The notes under the pieces are model-generated. The model did no database searches. It had not been told where the DNA came from and was given only the letters and a program-made list of their open reading frames with translations. Positions 17,220 through 27,185 of a DNA stretch of 64,000 nt are shown piece by piece. A program made the translations under genes and the position numbers. How positions within the stretch are numbered: the first letter of the stretch is position 1; every line of letters begins with the position of its first letter. Origin of the DNA: Gemmatimonadota bacterium (lineage in GTDB: Bacteria > Gemmatimonadota > Gemmatimonadetes > Gemmatimonadales > GWC2-71-9); NCBI GenBank assembly GCA_040388535.1, contig JAZKBR010000001.1, forward strand, positions 606,821 through 670,820, in the 5' to 3' direction.

Positions 17220-18119
17220 TTATGGCAACATCCGCGCGAGCGCTGGCACCCGGCTGAGCCAGAGACGAAGGCGCTCGGGCCACGACAGCGCCCCAAGACC
17301 GGCGGCTCCGCCCAGAAATTTTCTGGCCAGCACGAAATCTCGTACGTGGAAGCGGTCGAGCCCGTACTGCAGCAAGATTGCCCGTTCCTTCTCCCGCACC
17401 GCGGCAGGTTCGAGCGCGAAGGCCTGACCCAGCACCCGGACGTTTTCCAATTCCGCCTTCACGAAACGCTCGGTCTGCGCCGTCAGCGAAGTTGCGGTTG
17501 GGGTATAGCTGAACAGCCTCCGGTGAAGCCGCCGCACGGTCCATCCTATCCGCGTCAGCCGCAGCCACAGATGGTAGTCTTCCACGCCAATCAAGGCCCG
17601 CGATTCGTCGAAGCCGCCGACGGCTTGCCACGCGCTTCGCCGGAGGAGTGCACTCGTGGTCGAGATATGGTTTCGCTTCCAGAGGAGCTCATGGCTGATG
17701 GTCAGTTCCGGTCCCTCCAGGTCGTCGGAGCACACCACGGCAAGCTGGGGATCATCCAGGCACTCCATCTGAACTGCGACCCGGTCAGGATATGCGACGT
17801 CATCGGCATCGAGCAGAAGTATCCAGTCCGCTTCAGTCGCCAAGATACCGGTATTCCGTGCCGCACCAGGTCCGCCATTGGCCTGCCGAATCACCCGCAC
17901 GCCCGTCGCCTCAGCCACCGCAGCCGTCGCGTCGGTCGAGCCGTCGTCGACCACAATGATCTCATCCAGGGGGACGGTCTGCTGCAGCAAGGAATTGATG
18001 GCATTGCCGACCACGGAGGCCGCGTTGTACGCGGGAATGACTGCGGCCAGCTTTGGGCGTCGTGACTGGCCGGTTGGAGGAGCCGTTGGCAATGGATTGG
18101 CGCTTGATGGAGAGTCCAT
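17220..18119 (-). CDS. Glycosyltransferase family 2
   Basis: A GT-A glycosyltransferase of about 299 residues. AAVIPAYNAASVVGNAINSLL, IIVVDDGSTDAT, GPGAARNTGI, WILLLDADD (DxD metal site) and GVEDYHLWLRL are canonical GT2 motifs in order. The ATG at 18119 is used; a GTG three codons upstream (18128) is possible. It is convergent with the deacetylase (21 bp apart) and shares orientation with the heparinase-like gene, from which it is separated by 114 bp. Donor and acceptor are unknown. The closeness to other glycan genes supports a role in the same polymer. Confidence 0.92.
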   Translation of the reverse strand: MDSPSSANPLPTAPPTGQSRRPKLAAVIPAYNAASVVGNAINSLLQQTVPLDEIIVVDDGSTDATAAVAEATGVRVIRQANGGPGAARNTGILATEADWILLLDADDVAYPDRVAVQMECLDDPQLAVVCSDDLEGPELTISHELLWKRNHISTTSALLRRSAWQAVGGFDESRALIGVEDYHLWLRLTRIGWTVRRLHRRLFSYTPTATSLTAQTERFVKAELENVRVLGQAFALEPAAVREKERAILLQYGLDRFHVRDFVLARKFLGGAAGLGALSWPERLRLWLSRVPALARMLP

Positions 18120-18242
18120 GAGGGTCACGCCTGAGCAAGAGACATACCGTGGCTATCACACGCGCTCCCCCCGCCTCCTTTCGTTGTGCAGGGGGAGCTG
18201 TTTTCACACCGACTGGGAAGATGCTGCGATCAGGGTCGGTCG

Positions 18243-20936
18243 CTAGTCGATCCGAACCGGCTGGAGTTCGTTGAGCGGGACGGTGACCCGACGCCCCGCC
18301 ACGCTCACCGCTGCTTCGTTGGCGTCGACTGTCGCGGTTGGCGTGGCTGGCGCCGACTGCGCGCCAGTGCACTGCAGCACCGTCACGACCACATCTGTCG
18401 CGCGCCCCGACGTCGTCACCGTCACCGCGCTACTGCTGACACCGCCGCCCTGCGCCAGGTTGTAGGTCTCGCTACCGAGCGTGACATCGCCGGGAGAAAG
18501 CACGGTACCGAAGCAGCGGAAATCACCGGCCTGACTCTGCAACCGGAACGTGTTCCCGTTCACCTGAGGCACGTCACGCATATGCCAGCGCCAGGTCTTG
18601 GGAAGCGCAGCGTTCAAGATTGTGGCCCGATCGACGATCACGAAGATGTCCTGCGATGGCAGATATGCGACCGTGCGAAGGTAGTCAGACACTGTTCGGG
18701 TGTTGGCCCACTCGTTCTGGTACCCATAGCCATTCTTCGCCTGCCCGCGCACCACCACAAGCGCATCGGTCACCACCGGCGGTGCGGTGAAGGCGCCCCC
18801 GTTGCCGGTAGAGAGGGTCTGGCCTTGTCCGCCCACCGTGAGGTTGTTGTACATCCGCGAGTCGGTTTCAATCCCGCTCTGGCTGTAGAGGTTGGCGGTG
18901 GCCGAGATCCAGAAGGAACCCTTCCAGATCATCAGCCCGTTGGCATCGCGCGCACCGGCATCTGCGGTAGGCCCCGATTCGAACGCCATCACCGTGGCGT
19001 TGGGATCAGTCCAACTCTGGCGATAGACAAAGAACCCGGCGCCAATGGCGTGATAGCTCTTTGGCAGCGTTGCCAGCGGCACGCTCGACTGCGCCGGATC
19101 ATAGCGCAGCAACTCATCGGCCAGTACGGCTCCCTCGTTGAACTCTTGTGTAGGCGTCTGCCCGATCAGGTCCAGCCAGGAGTGTATTTGCCCCGCCACC
19201 TCTCCGCTCGCATTGGGGAGGGCGTAAAGCGCGTACATCCGGTCGTAGCTGTAGAGAGAGGCGCGGCTGTCGCGCGGCTGCGCTCCGAACGGCACCTTGT
19301 AGACACCGCCGGGCAAGCTCGCGTGCATCCGCCACTGCAGCGTCGCCGCGAGGAAGGAGTTCGCGAGTGGCGCACCGGACGTGAGGAAGGCATCAGCGAA
19401 GCTGCCGACGCGCCAACTGCTGTCGTAGTTGGTGCCTTCGGACCACGCGCCACCTTCGCCTTCACCATTGAAGAACGGTACCGCCAGCGTATTCCACTTG
19501 GTCAACGCGAGCGCGCGATGCCACGCCGGGCGATCGGTGCCGCTGATCGCTCCGGTGCCGGTGTCATCCCCTGCAGCGGCGAGCGCCGCCGGCCCCGTCA
19601 TCATGAAGCCCCAGAAATAATTGTTCTTGACGTTGCTGGTGCCCCACGCGCCGGCGCGCGCAGGTGTCGATTGCGGCCAGGTCCAGTCGGCGCGATTCAT
19701 CAGCCAGGTCGCTGCCTGCTGACGCTGCGCCACACTGAGCCCATCGTAGCACCAGTCGAGTCCCATCGTGACCAGCGGTACCATGAAGCGGACGCCGTAG
19801 CCAGAGTCGTACTTCAGGTCGTTGCTCTCGACGGCGTAGCCCGTGAGAACCACACCGGCACGAGCCGCATACCGCGCATCGCGCGTTCCGAGATAGGCAA
19901 GGCAGAGTTCGGGGAGGAGGTAGACGTCGTTGCCACCCGTGGCCGAACCCTTGGCCAGTTGACCATCGGCGGCACTCTTCACCCGCAGCCAGCGCTGGGT
20001 CCCGTTGGCAACCTGGGTCTGCAGACGCACGATCCGATCGGGGGTCATCCAGACGCGCGGATGTGCCGGCAGCCCATCGGAAAGAAGCTGACGGAAGCTC
20101 ACCACCAGCGCGCCAACGCCGCCGCCTGCAAGGGTCACGGTCTGCGCGGCCGTCACCGGGCCGAAATTGCTGCCCGACACCGAGAGTCCACTCGCGCGGA
20201 CCGCATACTCGCCCGGCGGAAGGGAATCGAAGCGCGTGGTGGCGGAGAAGCGACGAGTGAAACCGGCTGGCCCGGTCAGATCAATCTGGGCGGGAGCCCC
20301 TGCAGGGAGTCCGGCGACATTAATGGTGAGAGCCGAGAGCCCCGCCACCGGTCCGGTAGTGCCGACCTGCATCAAGGAGGTGTCGGCAACGCCACAGGCA
20401 CAGGTCGCGATCACCTGGAACTGACCCGCGACGTTGCCCGCGGTGTACAGCCCGACCGGCGAAATTGTGCCGCCCGTGGCGGTGTAACTCAACAGCGCCG
20501 GATGATCGGCGTTGTCGGACCAGGTCACCGCCGGGACGAACTGTTGAGTGGCGCCGGTATCGACAGCAGAGGACTCCGGGGTCAGTACCAGCTGTGTCGC
20601 TGTGAACGGACCCTTGATCGTGACAAGTGCCGTGTCGGCGACGCCGCAGCCGCAGGTCGCGATGACGGTAACCAGCCCCGGCGTCTCGGGCGCACGGTAA
20701 AGTCCGGTCGAGGAAATCTCACCGCTCGATGCCGAGTAGCTCACCGACGCTGGATGCTCGTGTCCGTCCGACCACCGCGCCTTCGCCTCGAACTGCAACG
20801 TGCCGGCGAGGTCGACGGTCGTCGAGTCGGGTGTCAGAATCAGGGCGCTCGCCTGGGGACCAACCCCAGTGGAATCGACGAGATCGGACGCGCAACCGGA
20901 GATTGCTATTGCGAGCAGGAGCTGGATGAGGCGCAT
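18243..20936 (-). CDS. Lipoprotein with two BIG2-like domains and a heparinase II/III-like region
   Basis: An 897-residue exported protein; the signal peptide ends in the lipobox ISGC (Cys15). Two Ig-like domains (about 28-110 and 112-195) each start LxLTPxSxxVDxxGTxQF and end with paired cysteines (CGCGVADT, CACGVADT). A beta-rich linker follows, then from about 300 an alpha/alpha-toroid-like part (HPRVWMTPDRIVRLQTQ, LDWCYDGLS, NNYFWGFMMTGPAALAAAG) and a C-terminal beta part with HAIGAGFFVYRQSW and RMYNNLTVGGQGQ. This order fits heparinase II/III or alginate-lyase-type enzymes that cleave uronate glycans. The substrate is not known. The ATG at 20936 is chosen since it begins the signal peptide. 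Confidence 0.72.
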   Translation of the reverse strand: MRLIQLLLAIAISGCASDLVDSTGVGPQASALILTPDSTTVDLAGTLQFEAKARWSDGHEHPASVSYSASSGEISSTGLYRAPETPGLVTVIATCGCGVADTALVTIKGPFTATQLVLTPESSAVDTGATQQFVPAVTWSDNADHPALLSYTATGGTISPVGLYTAGNVAGQFQVIATCACGVADTSLMQVGTTGPVAGLSALTINVAGLPAGAPAQIDLTGPAGFTRRFSATTRFDSLPPGEYAVRASGLSVSGSNFGPVTAAQTVTLAGGGVGALVVSFRQLLSDGLPAHPRVWMTPDRIVRLQTQVANGTQRWLRVKSAADGQLAKGSATGGNDVYLLPELCLAYLGTRDARYAARAGVVLTGYAVESNDLKYDSGYGVRFMVPLVTMGLDWCYDGLSVAQRQQAATWLMNRADWTWPQSTPARAGAWGTSNVKNNYFWGFMMTGPAALAAAGDDTGTGAISGTDRPAWHRALALTKWNTLAVPFFNGEGEGGAWSEGTNYDSSWRVGSFADAFLTSGAPLANSFLAATLQWRMHASLPGGVYKVPFGAQPRDSRASLYSYDRMYALYALPNASGEVAGQIHSWLDLIGQTPTQEFNEGAVLADELLRYDPAQSSVPLATLPKSYHAIGAGFFVYRQSWTDPNATVMAFESGPTADAGARDANGLMIWKGSFWISATANLYSQSGIETDSRMYNNLTVGGQGQTLSTGNGGAFTAPPVVTDALVVVRGQAKNGYGYQNEWANTRTVSDYLRTVAYLPSQDIFVIVDRATILNAALPKTWRWHMRDVPQVNGNTFRLQSQAGDFRCFGTVLSPGDVTLGSETYNLAQGGGVSSSAVTVTTSGRATDVVVTVLQCTGAQSAPATPTATVDANEAAVSVAGRRVTVPLNELQPVRID

Positions 20937-21239
20937 GTGGGGCTCTGTCAGAATGTCAGGAATCGGCTGGCGCGATGCCGTGACGTCGCGCGACTTGCCG
21001 CAGGGCAGTGTCGCCCATTCGCAGCCCTGAATGGCACGAATCGCGCCCAGGAGAATCGTTACGTTCATCCCTGCACCAGACGGCATGGAACATCAGTATC
21101 GACGCGGGTTTGCGTGAGTTGTAGCGGTCGCCTTCTAGCGTGGTGCGCCAGTCAGGTGTCGAGAAATTTCTCCCTCGCAGATAAGCCGCGAGGCGATACC
21201 TCGCGGTTCTTGCAAGAATCGAGAGCTGCCCCCTTCGAA
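20937..21239. other. Intergenic region upstream of the heparinase-like gene
   Basis: This 303-bp gap between two minus-strand genes must hold the promoter of the heparinase-like lipoprotein; no convincing -35/-10 pair is visible. It contains two inverted repeats: GAGAAATTTCTC (21160-21171) and a hairpin at 21186-21206. No coding sequence with a credible start and codon pattern was found here. Confidence 0.5.
21186..21206 (-). terminator. Possible terminator hairpin after the GH30-like gene
   Basis: Perfect 8-bp stem CCGCGAGG / CCTCGCGG with a 5-nt loop, 34 bp downstream of the GH30-like stop on the minus strand. It lacks a clean U-tract (CTTATCTG follows), so Rho-independent termination is likely but not certain. 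Confidence 0.4.
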
Positions 21240-22697
21240 CTAGGGGATCAACTGGAAGGTGGTGATGCTTCCGGCAGGGAGCGTCGTGGTGAAGCCGGGT
21301 CCTGTCAGGGTGACCGGATCGAGGACGCGCGCCGTCTCGAAGGAGGTGGTTCGCTCTGCGGTCATCTGCAGGACGCAGGGGGCACCGGCACCGAGGGTCA
21401 CCTGCACCGACTTCTCGGCCGCGCCAGTATTGAGTGCCACCACCACGATGCGATTTCCCACCAGATACGCGGTCACCAGTACGGCGGGGTCGCTGCTGGT
21501 CGCATCGACCCTCACCGACCCCGGCAGCACGAACCGCGAATACTGCCCCATGGCCCAGTACTGCTTGTTCTTGACGAAGCCGCTGTAGAGTGGGCCGGTG
21601 GAGTTCACGGTGATCAACTGCGAACCGTTGTTCTCCCACTGGCCCAGGAAGCCCCACATGTAGTCCACGGCTGAAACGTTGTAGTCGCCCAGCATTGAAT
21701 GCATCGTCCGTACCCAGATGAACCAGTCGGGGTTGTACCACTCGGTCATCCAGAGCGGGAGATTGTACTGCTTCGCCAGGGCCGAGAGTTCGGCAAGCGA
21801 GCCCGTGCTGGGCTGGCTCGGTGTGCCGAATCCGGTGTAGAGATGCGTCGCAATCGCGGCGACATATTGCCGCGCCACCGGGTCGCCGAGCACCGCCTGG
21901 GCGCGCGGCAACGCGACGCCGGGGTCGGCGTCATCGGGAATCACCAGCCGGGTCGGAATCCCTTCGACGGCGAGCTTCGCGCCGAGGCGCTTCACCGCCT
22001 CGCGGATGAACTCGGGCGAGAGGCCGTTGCCGTAGCCTGGTTCGTTGAAGATCGACCAGTAGGGGAGGGCGGCTCCCTGATCGCGCCACCGCCGGATGAT
22101 GGCCATCGCCCATTCGACGTACTCGGCCGGATCGCTGTGGCTCATCCAGGCCTCGCCGCCGATCGGGGCGCCGAACCAGGTGTTCAGCCCGAACGGGCGC
22201 GCCGCCTTGACGTACTCCACGTGGCCGTCGAGCCGCTTCCAGCGAAAGTCAAAGCGAGAAAGGTCCGTGACTGCCGGATCGGAATTGTCATTGGCGATCT
22301 CCACTCCGGGATCGGTGGCGTAACGCATCCGGGTGAGGTGGAGGTCGGTGTAAAGCGCAGCGAGAATGCGCGCCTGATCGGCAGCCGGAACGAGCACTGC
22401 CCCCCGCTGGGTCGCCTGATCGAAGGTGTTGGTGAGATGGGGGTCGTCGAAGAGGCGGATGGTGGTCCCGAACCCATCGATGGTCTGGCGGCGCGACTGC
22501 GAATTGACCACGACGCTCACCGCGGCCGCCGGCAGTATCCCTGCGGGCATGACGCAGGCGTTCGGCGGTGGCGGTGGCGGAGGCGTTTGTGAGACGATCG
22601 CGTCCTGACCCGAGCAGGCCGCAGCCGAGACGCAGCCGAACACAACGGCCGCGAACACGCGGCGACGAGAGAGCTTCTGGTACGCCGTAGTCGTCAC
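21240..22697 (-). CDS. Secreted GH30-like glycoside hydrolase (lipoprotein)
   Basis: A 485-residue exported glycosidase. The signal peptide ends SAAACSG (Cys28), followed by a linker of seven prolines. The catalytic domain shows QTIDGFGTTIRLF (family-30-type first strand), WSIFNEPGYGN with the acid/base E219, and LWMTEWYNPD with the nucleophile E319, then a beta side-domain with NRIVVVALNTG. This arrangement fits clan GH-A, family GH30 (xylanase, glucanase or glucuronidase types). The GTG start at 22697 is preceded by AGGAG 10 bp upstream. It probably acts on extracellular polysaccharide and neighbours the heparinase-like gene in the same orientation. Confidence 0.8.
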   Translation of the reverse strand: MTTTAYQKLSRRRVFAAVVFGCVSAAACSGQDAIVSQTPPPPPPPNACVMPAGILPAAAVSVVVNSQSRRQTIDGFGTTIRLFDDPHLTNTFDQATQRGAVLVPAADQARILAALYTDLHLTRMRYATDPGVEIANDNSDPAVTDLSRFDFRWKRLDGHVEYVKAARPFGLNTWFGAPIGGEAWMSHSDPAEYVEWAMAIIRRWRDQGAALPYWSIFNEPGYGNGLSPEFIREAVKRLGAKLAVEGIPTRLVIPDDADPGVALPRAQAVLGDPVARQYVAAIATHLYTGFGTPSQPSTGSLAELSALAKQYNLPLWMTEWYNPDWFIWVRTMHSMLGDYNVSAVDYMWGFLGQWENNGSQLITVNSTGPLYSGFVKNKQYWAMGQYSRFVLPGSVRVDATSSDPAVLVTAYLVGNRIVVVALNTGAAEKSVQVTLGAGAPCVLQMTAERTTSFETARVLDPVTLTGPGFTTTLPAGSITTFQLIP

Positions 22698-22803
22698 GAA
22701 GACACCACTCCTGCCGGACCGAGATCCGGAACTGGGGACAGCCCGGAAAGGGAGCCGTCTGGAGACGTGGGACGGTCCCGGCGACACACTCCGAGACCCG
22801 GGA

Positions 22804-24696
22804 TCAGAATTTTCTCAGGTATTCGATCACTTTGCGTCGCTCATCGGAATCCTTGACGCCGCCAAACGACATCCTGGTCCCTGGGGCAAACCCCATGGGG
22901 TCGCGCAGGAAGCTGTCGAGCCGCTCTGGACTCCAGCGACCGCCGACATGCCGCAGTGCGTTCGAGTATGAGTAGTCGGTGAGACTGGCGACTTCGCGGC
23001 CGAAGGCTCCTTTCAGAGTGGGGGCCAGCGCCGTGCCGATTCGTGCTGCCTCGTGACAGCCCCGACACTGTTCAAAAGCGCTCTCGGGTGTGGACCCCTG
23101 CCGTGAGCGCATCACCGTCACCATGTCGCCTTCGTCGGTCCAGATCTCGATCTCACCGTTGGCGCCTTGCACAAGATCCCGAATGCGGCGGCCGATGAAA
23201 ATCTGTTCCACATAGATCGCGTGGCCATCGCGAAGCCGGGTTCGCCAGAGACTCCGGTCCTTGAGCGACGAGAGCATCAGGTCGCCCTCCCACTCCGGAA
23301 ATGCGGTACCCGAGATCTCGATCAGGTTCGAGATGCCGATCGAGGGCATGAAGGCGTAAGCCGGTTCCGCGAAGGTCCCGTGGTCACGGCCTTCGGGGTT
23401 GGGCGGCCAGTAGTGCGCGCCATACTGGGTTCCGTAGGTAACCAGTGGCCAGCCGTAGTTGCGCCCAGCCACCAGGAGATTGAGCTCATCCCCACCCTGT
23501 GGGCCGTGTTCGGTTTCCCAAATCCTTCCCTGCCGATCCACCAATAACCCCTGGGGGTTGCGATGCCCTCGGGTAAACTGCTGCCACCGCCGCGTCACCG
23601 GGTCGCGCCGGAACACCTTGCCATAGTCACTCGCACTGTCCTGCGGAAAGTCCGGCACTTCGACGCCGTCGTAACCGAAGTCGCCGGTCGTGAGCAGTAG
23701 GGCGTGGTCGGCGGTGAGCGCGATCCGGCCGCCGGTCTCGATGTCGTCGAACCCTTTGGTGGGTGGCAGGCACGGCTGCGACTCGAATTCTGTCGTCCAC
23801 GGCCGATCGGGCATGGTCGAGACGCCTGCGGCGGTCACTGCTGCCGAAGAGACACGCAGCGCAAAGCACTTTTCGGTGTGACGCCAGACTTCGTGGGCGA
23901 GGTAGATGCGTATCGGGGTGACGGTGGTGTCGATCGCCATGCCGGTGACCCGCAGGCGCAGCGCTGCCGCGGAGTCCGGCTGGTCGGCGAGATAGCCTGA
24001 TCGGTCCATCGGCGGCGGCAGTGACAGACGCTCCGCGAGGAGAGGACTCTCGGAGGAGGCGTGCCTCATACGGAAGAGCGTGCCGCGGCCCGTGACCACG
24101 AGGTAACCCGATCCCAGCCGCACAATCGCCCCGCCGTCTCCGAGCGCCGGCCCCGTCAAACCCGGCTGTGTCCGCACCTCGAGCGTCAGCAGTCCGGTCG
24201 ATATCACCTTCACCACCTCGGCAGTGGCGTCACCCGTGCGCTTGACAGTTCGCACGACAGGCACGCCAAGCGCGAGGCCGAGGAGCGTCGCGAGGGGTAC
24301 CAGGATCCGACCGCGGCGATGCTCGACAGCCCGGACTGTCGCCAGCAGCACGGAGATCCCGAAACCGGTCGCAATCAGGCCGCGCGAGGCCCCGGTGTTG
24401 CCGATGGATCGGAGGGCCACCAGGGCCAGATAGGCGCTCAGGAAGACCGCCGCGGCGGACACCAGAATCCTGGGGAAGGCCGCGCGCACGCCCCGGCGGG
24501 GGAGGCGGGCGAGGTATACCGCGATGGCCAAGTGCGAGGCGGCCATGGCCCAGAGTTCGCCATAGTAGCGCGGCGGCAGGACCCAGGGGGCTTCGCCACG
24601 CTGCAACAGCGTAGCCCCACCCACCACGATCCCCGCCGCGAGGACGTCCCACAGCCACGGGACGAGTATGGCGCGGTCGGCTGAACCCTCAGGCAT
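22804..24696 (-). CDS. Membrane-anchored PQQ-type sugar dehydrogenase with C-terminal cytochrome c
   Basis: A 630-residue fusion. Residues 1-165 hold about five hydrophobic helices; residues 180-525 form a glucose/sorbosone dehydrogenase beta-propeller (HRNPQGL, ETEHGPQGGDELNLL, NYGWPLVTYG); the end is a cytochrome c domain with CRGCH (544-548) and the likely methionine ligand M609 in RMSFGG. It would oxidise a periplasmic aldose and pass electrons from PQQ to its own haem and on to the respiratory chain. The start is ATG 24696 with a GGTGGAG site close upstream. It is divergent from the subtilisin gene. The five-helix N-terminus is not standard for soluble sGDH-like proteins. Confidence 0.85.
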   Translation of the reverse strand: MPEGSADRAILVPWLWDVLAAGIVVGGATLLQRGEAPWVLPPRYYGELWAMAASHLAIAVYLARLPRRGVRAAFPRILVSAAAVFLSAYLALVALRSIGNTGASRGLIATGFGISVLLATVRAVEHRRGRILVPLATLLGLALGVPVVRTVKRTGDATAEVVKVISTGLLTLEVRTQPGLTGPALGDGGAIVRLGSGYLVVTGRGTLFRMRHASSESPLLAERLSLPPPMDRSGYLADQPDSAAALRLRVTGMAIDTTVTPIRIYLAHEVWRHTEKCFALRVSSAAVTAAGVSTMPDRPWTTEFESQPCLPPTKGFDDIETGGRIALTADHALLLTTGDFGYDGVEVPDFPQDSASDYGKVFRRDPVTRRWQQFTRGHRNPQGLLVDRQGRIWETEHGPQGGDELNLLVAGRNYGWPLVTYGTQYGAHYWPPNPEGRDHGTFAEPAYAFMPSIGISNLIEISGTAFPEWEGDLMLSSLKDRSLWRTRLRDGHAIYVEQIFIGRRIRDLVQGANGEIEIWTDEGDMVTVMRSRQGSTPESAFEQCRGCHEAARIGTALAPTLKGAFGREVASLTDYSYSNALRHVGGRWSPERLDSFLRDPMGFAPGTRMSFGGVKDSDERRKVIEYLRKF

Positions 24697-24906
24697 CTCC
24701 ACCTCGTTGCAAGTGGTCACGTTGCACCAGGCGACTGATCTGGAGCAAGCTACACCACGCGCCCTGAAACCGATGCGCTCGCGCCACAGACAGGACTGAA
24801 ACGTCCCGTGAGTGATGCGATTTTTCCACAGTGGCGCGTTCATTCCAGATCGTTAGCTTGCCCCCCGGTCCCCCCCCCCCGATCAATCCTTAGACACGAG
24901 TTGCCG
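24697..24906. promoter_or_regulatory. Divergent promoter region with C6 and C11 tracts
   Basis: This 210-bp spacer lies between the PQQ dehydrogenase and subtilisin starts and must drive one or both. It contains a run of six C (24861-24866), GGT, then a run of eleven C (24870-24880), ending 26 bp before the GTG start. Such homopolymers slip during replication. No clear -35/-10 pair can be assigned. Confidence 0.5.
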
Positions 24907-27171
24907 GTGCGCAAGTTTGCACTCGGCGCAGCAGCATTGCTGTGCCTAGTTGGCTGTCAGACTGATCCGACGGCCGTCCCCGAGATGTCCAGCAGCGCCG
25001 CCCCGGCCTTGAAGGTCGCCGGCGATTCGCTCGATGGCTATATCGTCGTATTCCGGAATTCGGCAGGCGACGTCCCCGGATTGTCGCGGAACCTGGTGGC
25101 GGCGCATCATGGCGTGTTGACGCATACCTACGTCAGCGCGGTGCACGGCTTTGCCGCGCGCCTTTCGGCCGGCGAAGTCGCCTCACTCCGCAACCACCCC
25201 GACGTCGCGAGCATCGAGCGCGACCAGATCGTGAGCATCTCGGGCGTCCAGCTGTCGGCGCCGTGGGGCCTCGACCGGATTGATCAACCCGCGTTGCCGC
25301 TCAACGGGAGCTACAACTACGGGCCGACGGGTGCGGGCGTGCGAGTGTACATCCTCGACACCGGTATTCGCACCACCCATGCGGATTTCGGTGGCCGCGC
25401 CTTCAGCGCCTACACCGTGATCAACGATGGCAACGGCACCAATGATTGCAACGGACACGGCACCCATGTCTCCGGCACCGTCGGTGGCACGACGAGTGGT
25501 GTCGCGAAGGGTGTGACCTTGTATGCGGTACGCGTGCTTGATTGTAGCGGCAATGGCCTGATGTCTGGTGTCGTCGCCGGCGTCGATTGGGTTACCGCGA
25601 ACGCTGTGAAGCCGGCGGTCGCGAACATGAGTCTCGGTGGCGCCGTGTCGACCGCACTCGATCAGGCAGTGCAGAACTCCATCAATGCCGGGATCACCTA
25701 TGCGGTGGCCGCCGGGAACAGCGCAACCGATGCGTGCACCAGCTCGCCGGCACGCGTTCCGGCAGCGTTGACTGCAGCGGCCTCGACCAGCAACGACGAC
25801 CAGGCGTCGTTCTCCAACTTCGGCACCTGCGTCGATCTCTTCGCGCCGGGTCAGGGGATCATCTCCGACTACAACACCAGCGATGTCGCGACCGCGCAGA
25901 TGAGTGGCACTTCGATGGCATCGCCGCACGTTGCCGGGGTGGCCGCGCTCTATCTCCAGACCGCGCCGACCGCGACCCCCGCGGCCGTTGCCGCCGCACT
26001 CGTCAACAATGCCGTAAATGGTGCCGTGAAGTCGGTCGGTGCTGGCACGGCGAACAAGTTGCTGAACGTCTGGCTGGTCGGCGCTCCGTTGCCGCCACCA
26101 CCGCCACCACCACCGCCACCGCCGCCGGTCAACAACCCGCCGGTCGCCTCCTTCACCTGGAGCTGCCCGGGCCTGACTTGCACGCTGAACGCCACCGGCT
26201 CGACCGATGACGGCTCGATCGTGAGCTATGCCTGGAACCTGGGCCGATTCCCCAATCCGACTGGCACTGGTGCGATCCTCTCGGTGACCTACCCGCACAG
26301 CGGCGACCGCACCGTCACACTCACGGTCACCGACAACGACGGCAAGAGCAGCAGCATCACCAAGATCCTGACGGTCGGCGTGGTCGTCGATAACCCGCCC
26401 GTGGCGAACTTCACCTCGAGCTGCGTCTACCTCGTCTGCACGCTGAATGGTGGTTCGTCCACCGACGACGGCAGCATCCAGAGCTACAGCTGGTCGCTGA
26501 CCGGCGGCAGCCCGCTCACCGCAGTCGGCGTGGGGCCGGTCGTGACCTACCCCGCGAGCGGCACGCGCAACGTGACCCTGACCGTCACCGACAACAGCGG
26601 GAAGACCAGCAGCATCACCAAGAGCATCACGGTGACGGCGGCCCCGGTCGACAACCCGCCCGTCGCGAACTTCAGCTGGACCTGCAACTACCTCACCTGC
26701 ACGCTCAACGGCGCCCTCTCCAGCGATGATGGCACCATCCAGCTCTACGGCTGGAGCCTGCCCGGTGGAACTCCTCCGACGGCAACCGGGGTGACTCCTT
26801 CGGTGTCCTACTCGACCGCCGGAGCCAAGAGCGTGACCCTCACGGTCACCGACAACAGCGGCAAGACGACCAGCGTCACCCAGACCGTCACGGTCTCGGC
26901 GCCGCCACCGCCGGTCAATAACCCACCGGTCGCCAACTTCGTCTGGAGCTGCAACGCGGCGTTCACCTGCGCCCTCGACGCCACCTCCTCGACCGATGAC
27001 GGCTCGATCGTGAGCTACGCCTGGAATCTGGGCCGCTACCCGGACCCCACGGGGACCGGGGCCGTGCTCACGGTGGTCTACCCCCACAGTGGCAACCGGA
27101 CGGTGACCCTGACCGTCACCGACAACGGCGGCAAGACCGCCAGCATCACGAAAACCCTCCTGCTTCCCTGA
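24907..27171 (+). CDS. Subtilisin-like serine protease (S8) with four PKD domains
   Basis: A 754-residue exported protease. The signal peptide has lipobox LVGC (Cys17); an I9 inhibitor propeptide (about 45-110) is followed by the proteinase-K/aqualysin-type catalytic domain with D151 (ILDTG), H184 (NGHGTH), N271 (AAGNS) and S336 (GTSMASPH). A run of 12 prolines (396-407) leads to four PKD-like repeats, at about 411-491, 496-578, 584-664 and 672-754, each with a CxxxxC-type pair and DDGSI motif. It is likely secreted or lipid-anchored and degrades external protein. The start is GTG 24907, which gives the signal peptide directly; TTG 24901 is an alternative. Confidence 0.9.
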   Translation: MRKFALGAAALLCLVGCQTDPTAVPEMSSSAAPALKVAGDSLDGYIVVFRNSAGDVPGLSRNLVAAHHGVLTHTYVSAVHGFAARLSAGEVASLRNHPDVASIERDQIVSISGVQLSAPWGLDRIDQPALPLNGSYNYGPTGAGVRVYILDTGIRTTHADFGGRAFSAYTVINDGNGTNDCNGHGTHVSGTVGGTTSGVAKGVTLYAVRVLDCSGNGLMSGVVAGVDWVTANAVKPAVANMSLGGAVSTALDQAVQNSINAGITYAVAAGNSATDACTSSPARVPAALTAAASTSNDDQASFSNFGTCVDLFAPGQGIISDYNTSDVATAQMSGTSMASPHVAGVAALYLQTAPTATPAAVAAALVNNAVNGAVKSVGAGTANKLLNVWLVGAPLPPPPPPPPPPPPVNNPPVASFTWSCPGLTCTLNATGSTDDGSIVSYAWNLGRFPNPTGTGAILSVTYPHSGDRTVTLTVTDNDGKSSSITKILTVGVVVDNPPVANFTSSCVYLVCTLNGGSSTDDGSIQSYSWSLTGGSPLTAVGVGPVVTYPASGTRNVTLTVTDNSGKTSSITKSITVTAAPVDNPPVANFSWTCNYLTCTLNGALSSDDGTIQLYGWSLPGGTPPTATGVTPSVSYSTAGAKSVTLTVTDNSGKTTSVTQTVTVSAPPPPVNNPPVANFVWSCNAAFTCALDATSSTDDGSIVSYAWNLGRYPDPTGTGAVLTVVYPHSGNRTVTLTVTDNGGKTASITKTLLLP

Positions 27172-27185
27172 GATGGTGCGAACCT

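Noticed and set aside
18164-18198. GCTCCCCC / GGGGGAGC inverted repeat as terminator
   Set aside because: A 19-nt loop and no T-tract on the coding strand of the heparinase-like gene; the TGTTTT lies on the strand with no gene.
18186-21674. Open frame of 1162 codons on the plus strand
   Set aside because: It is antisense to the heparinase-like and GH30-like genes; arginine/histidine/glycine-rich translation without signal peptide or domains, typical of antisense GC-rich DNA.
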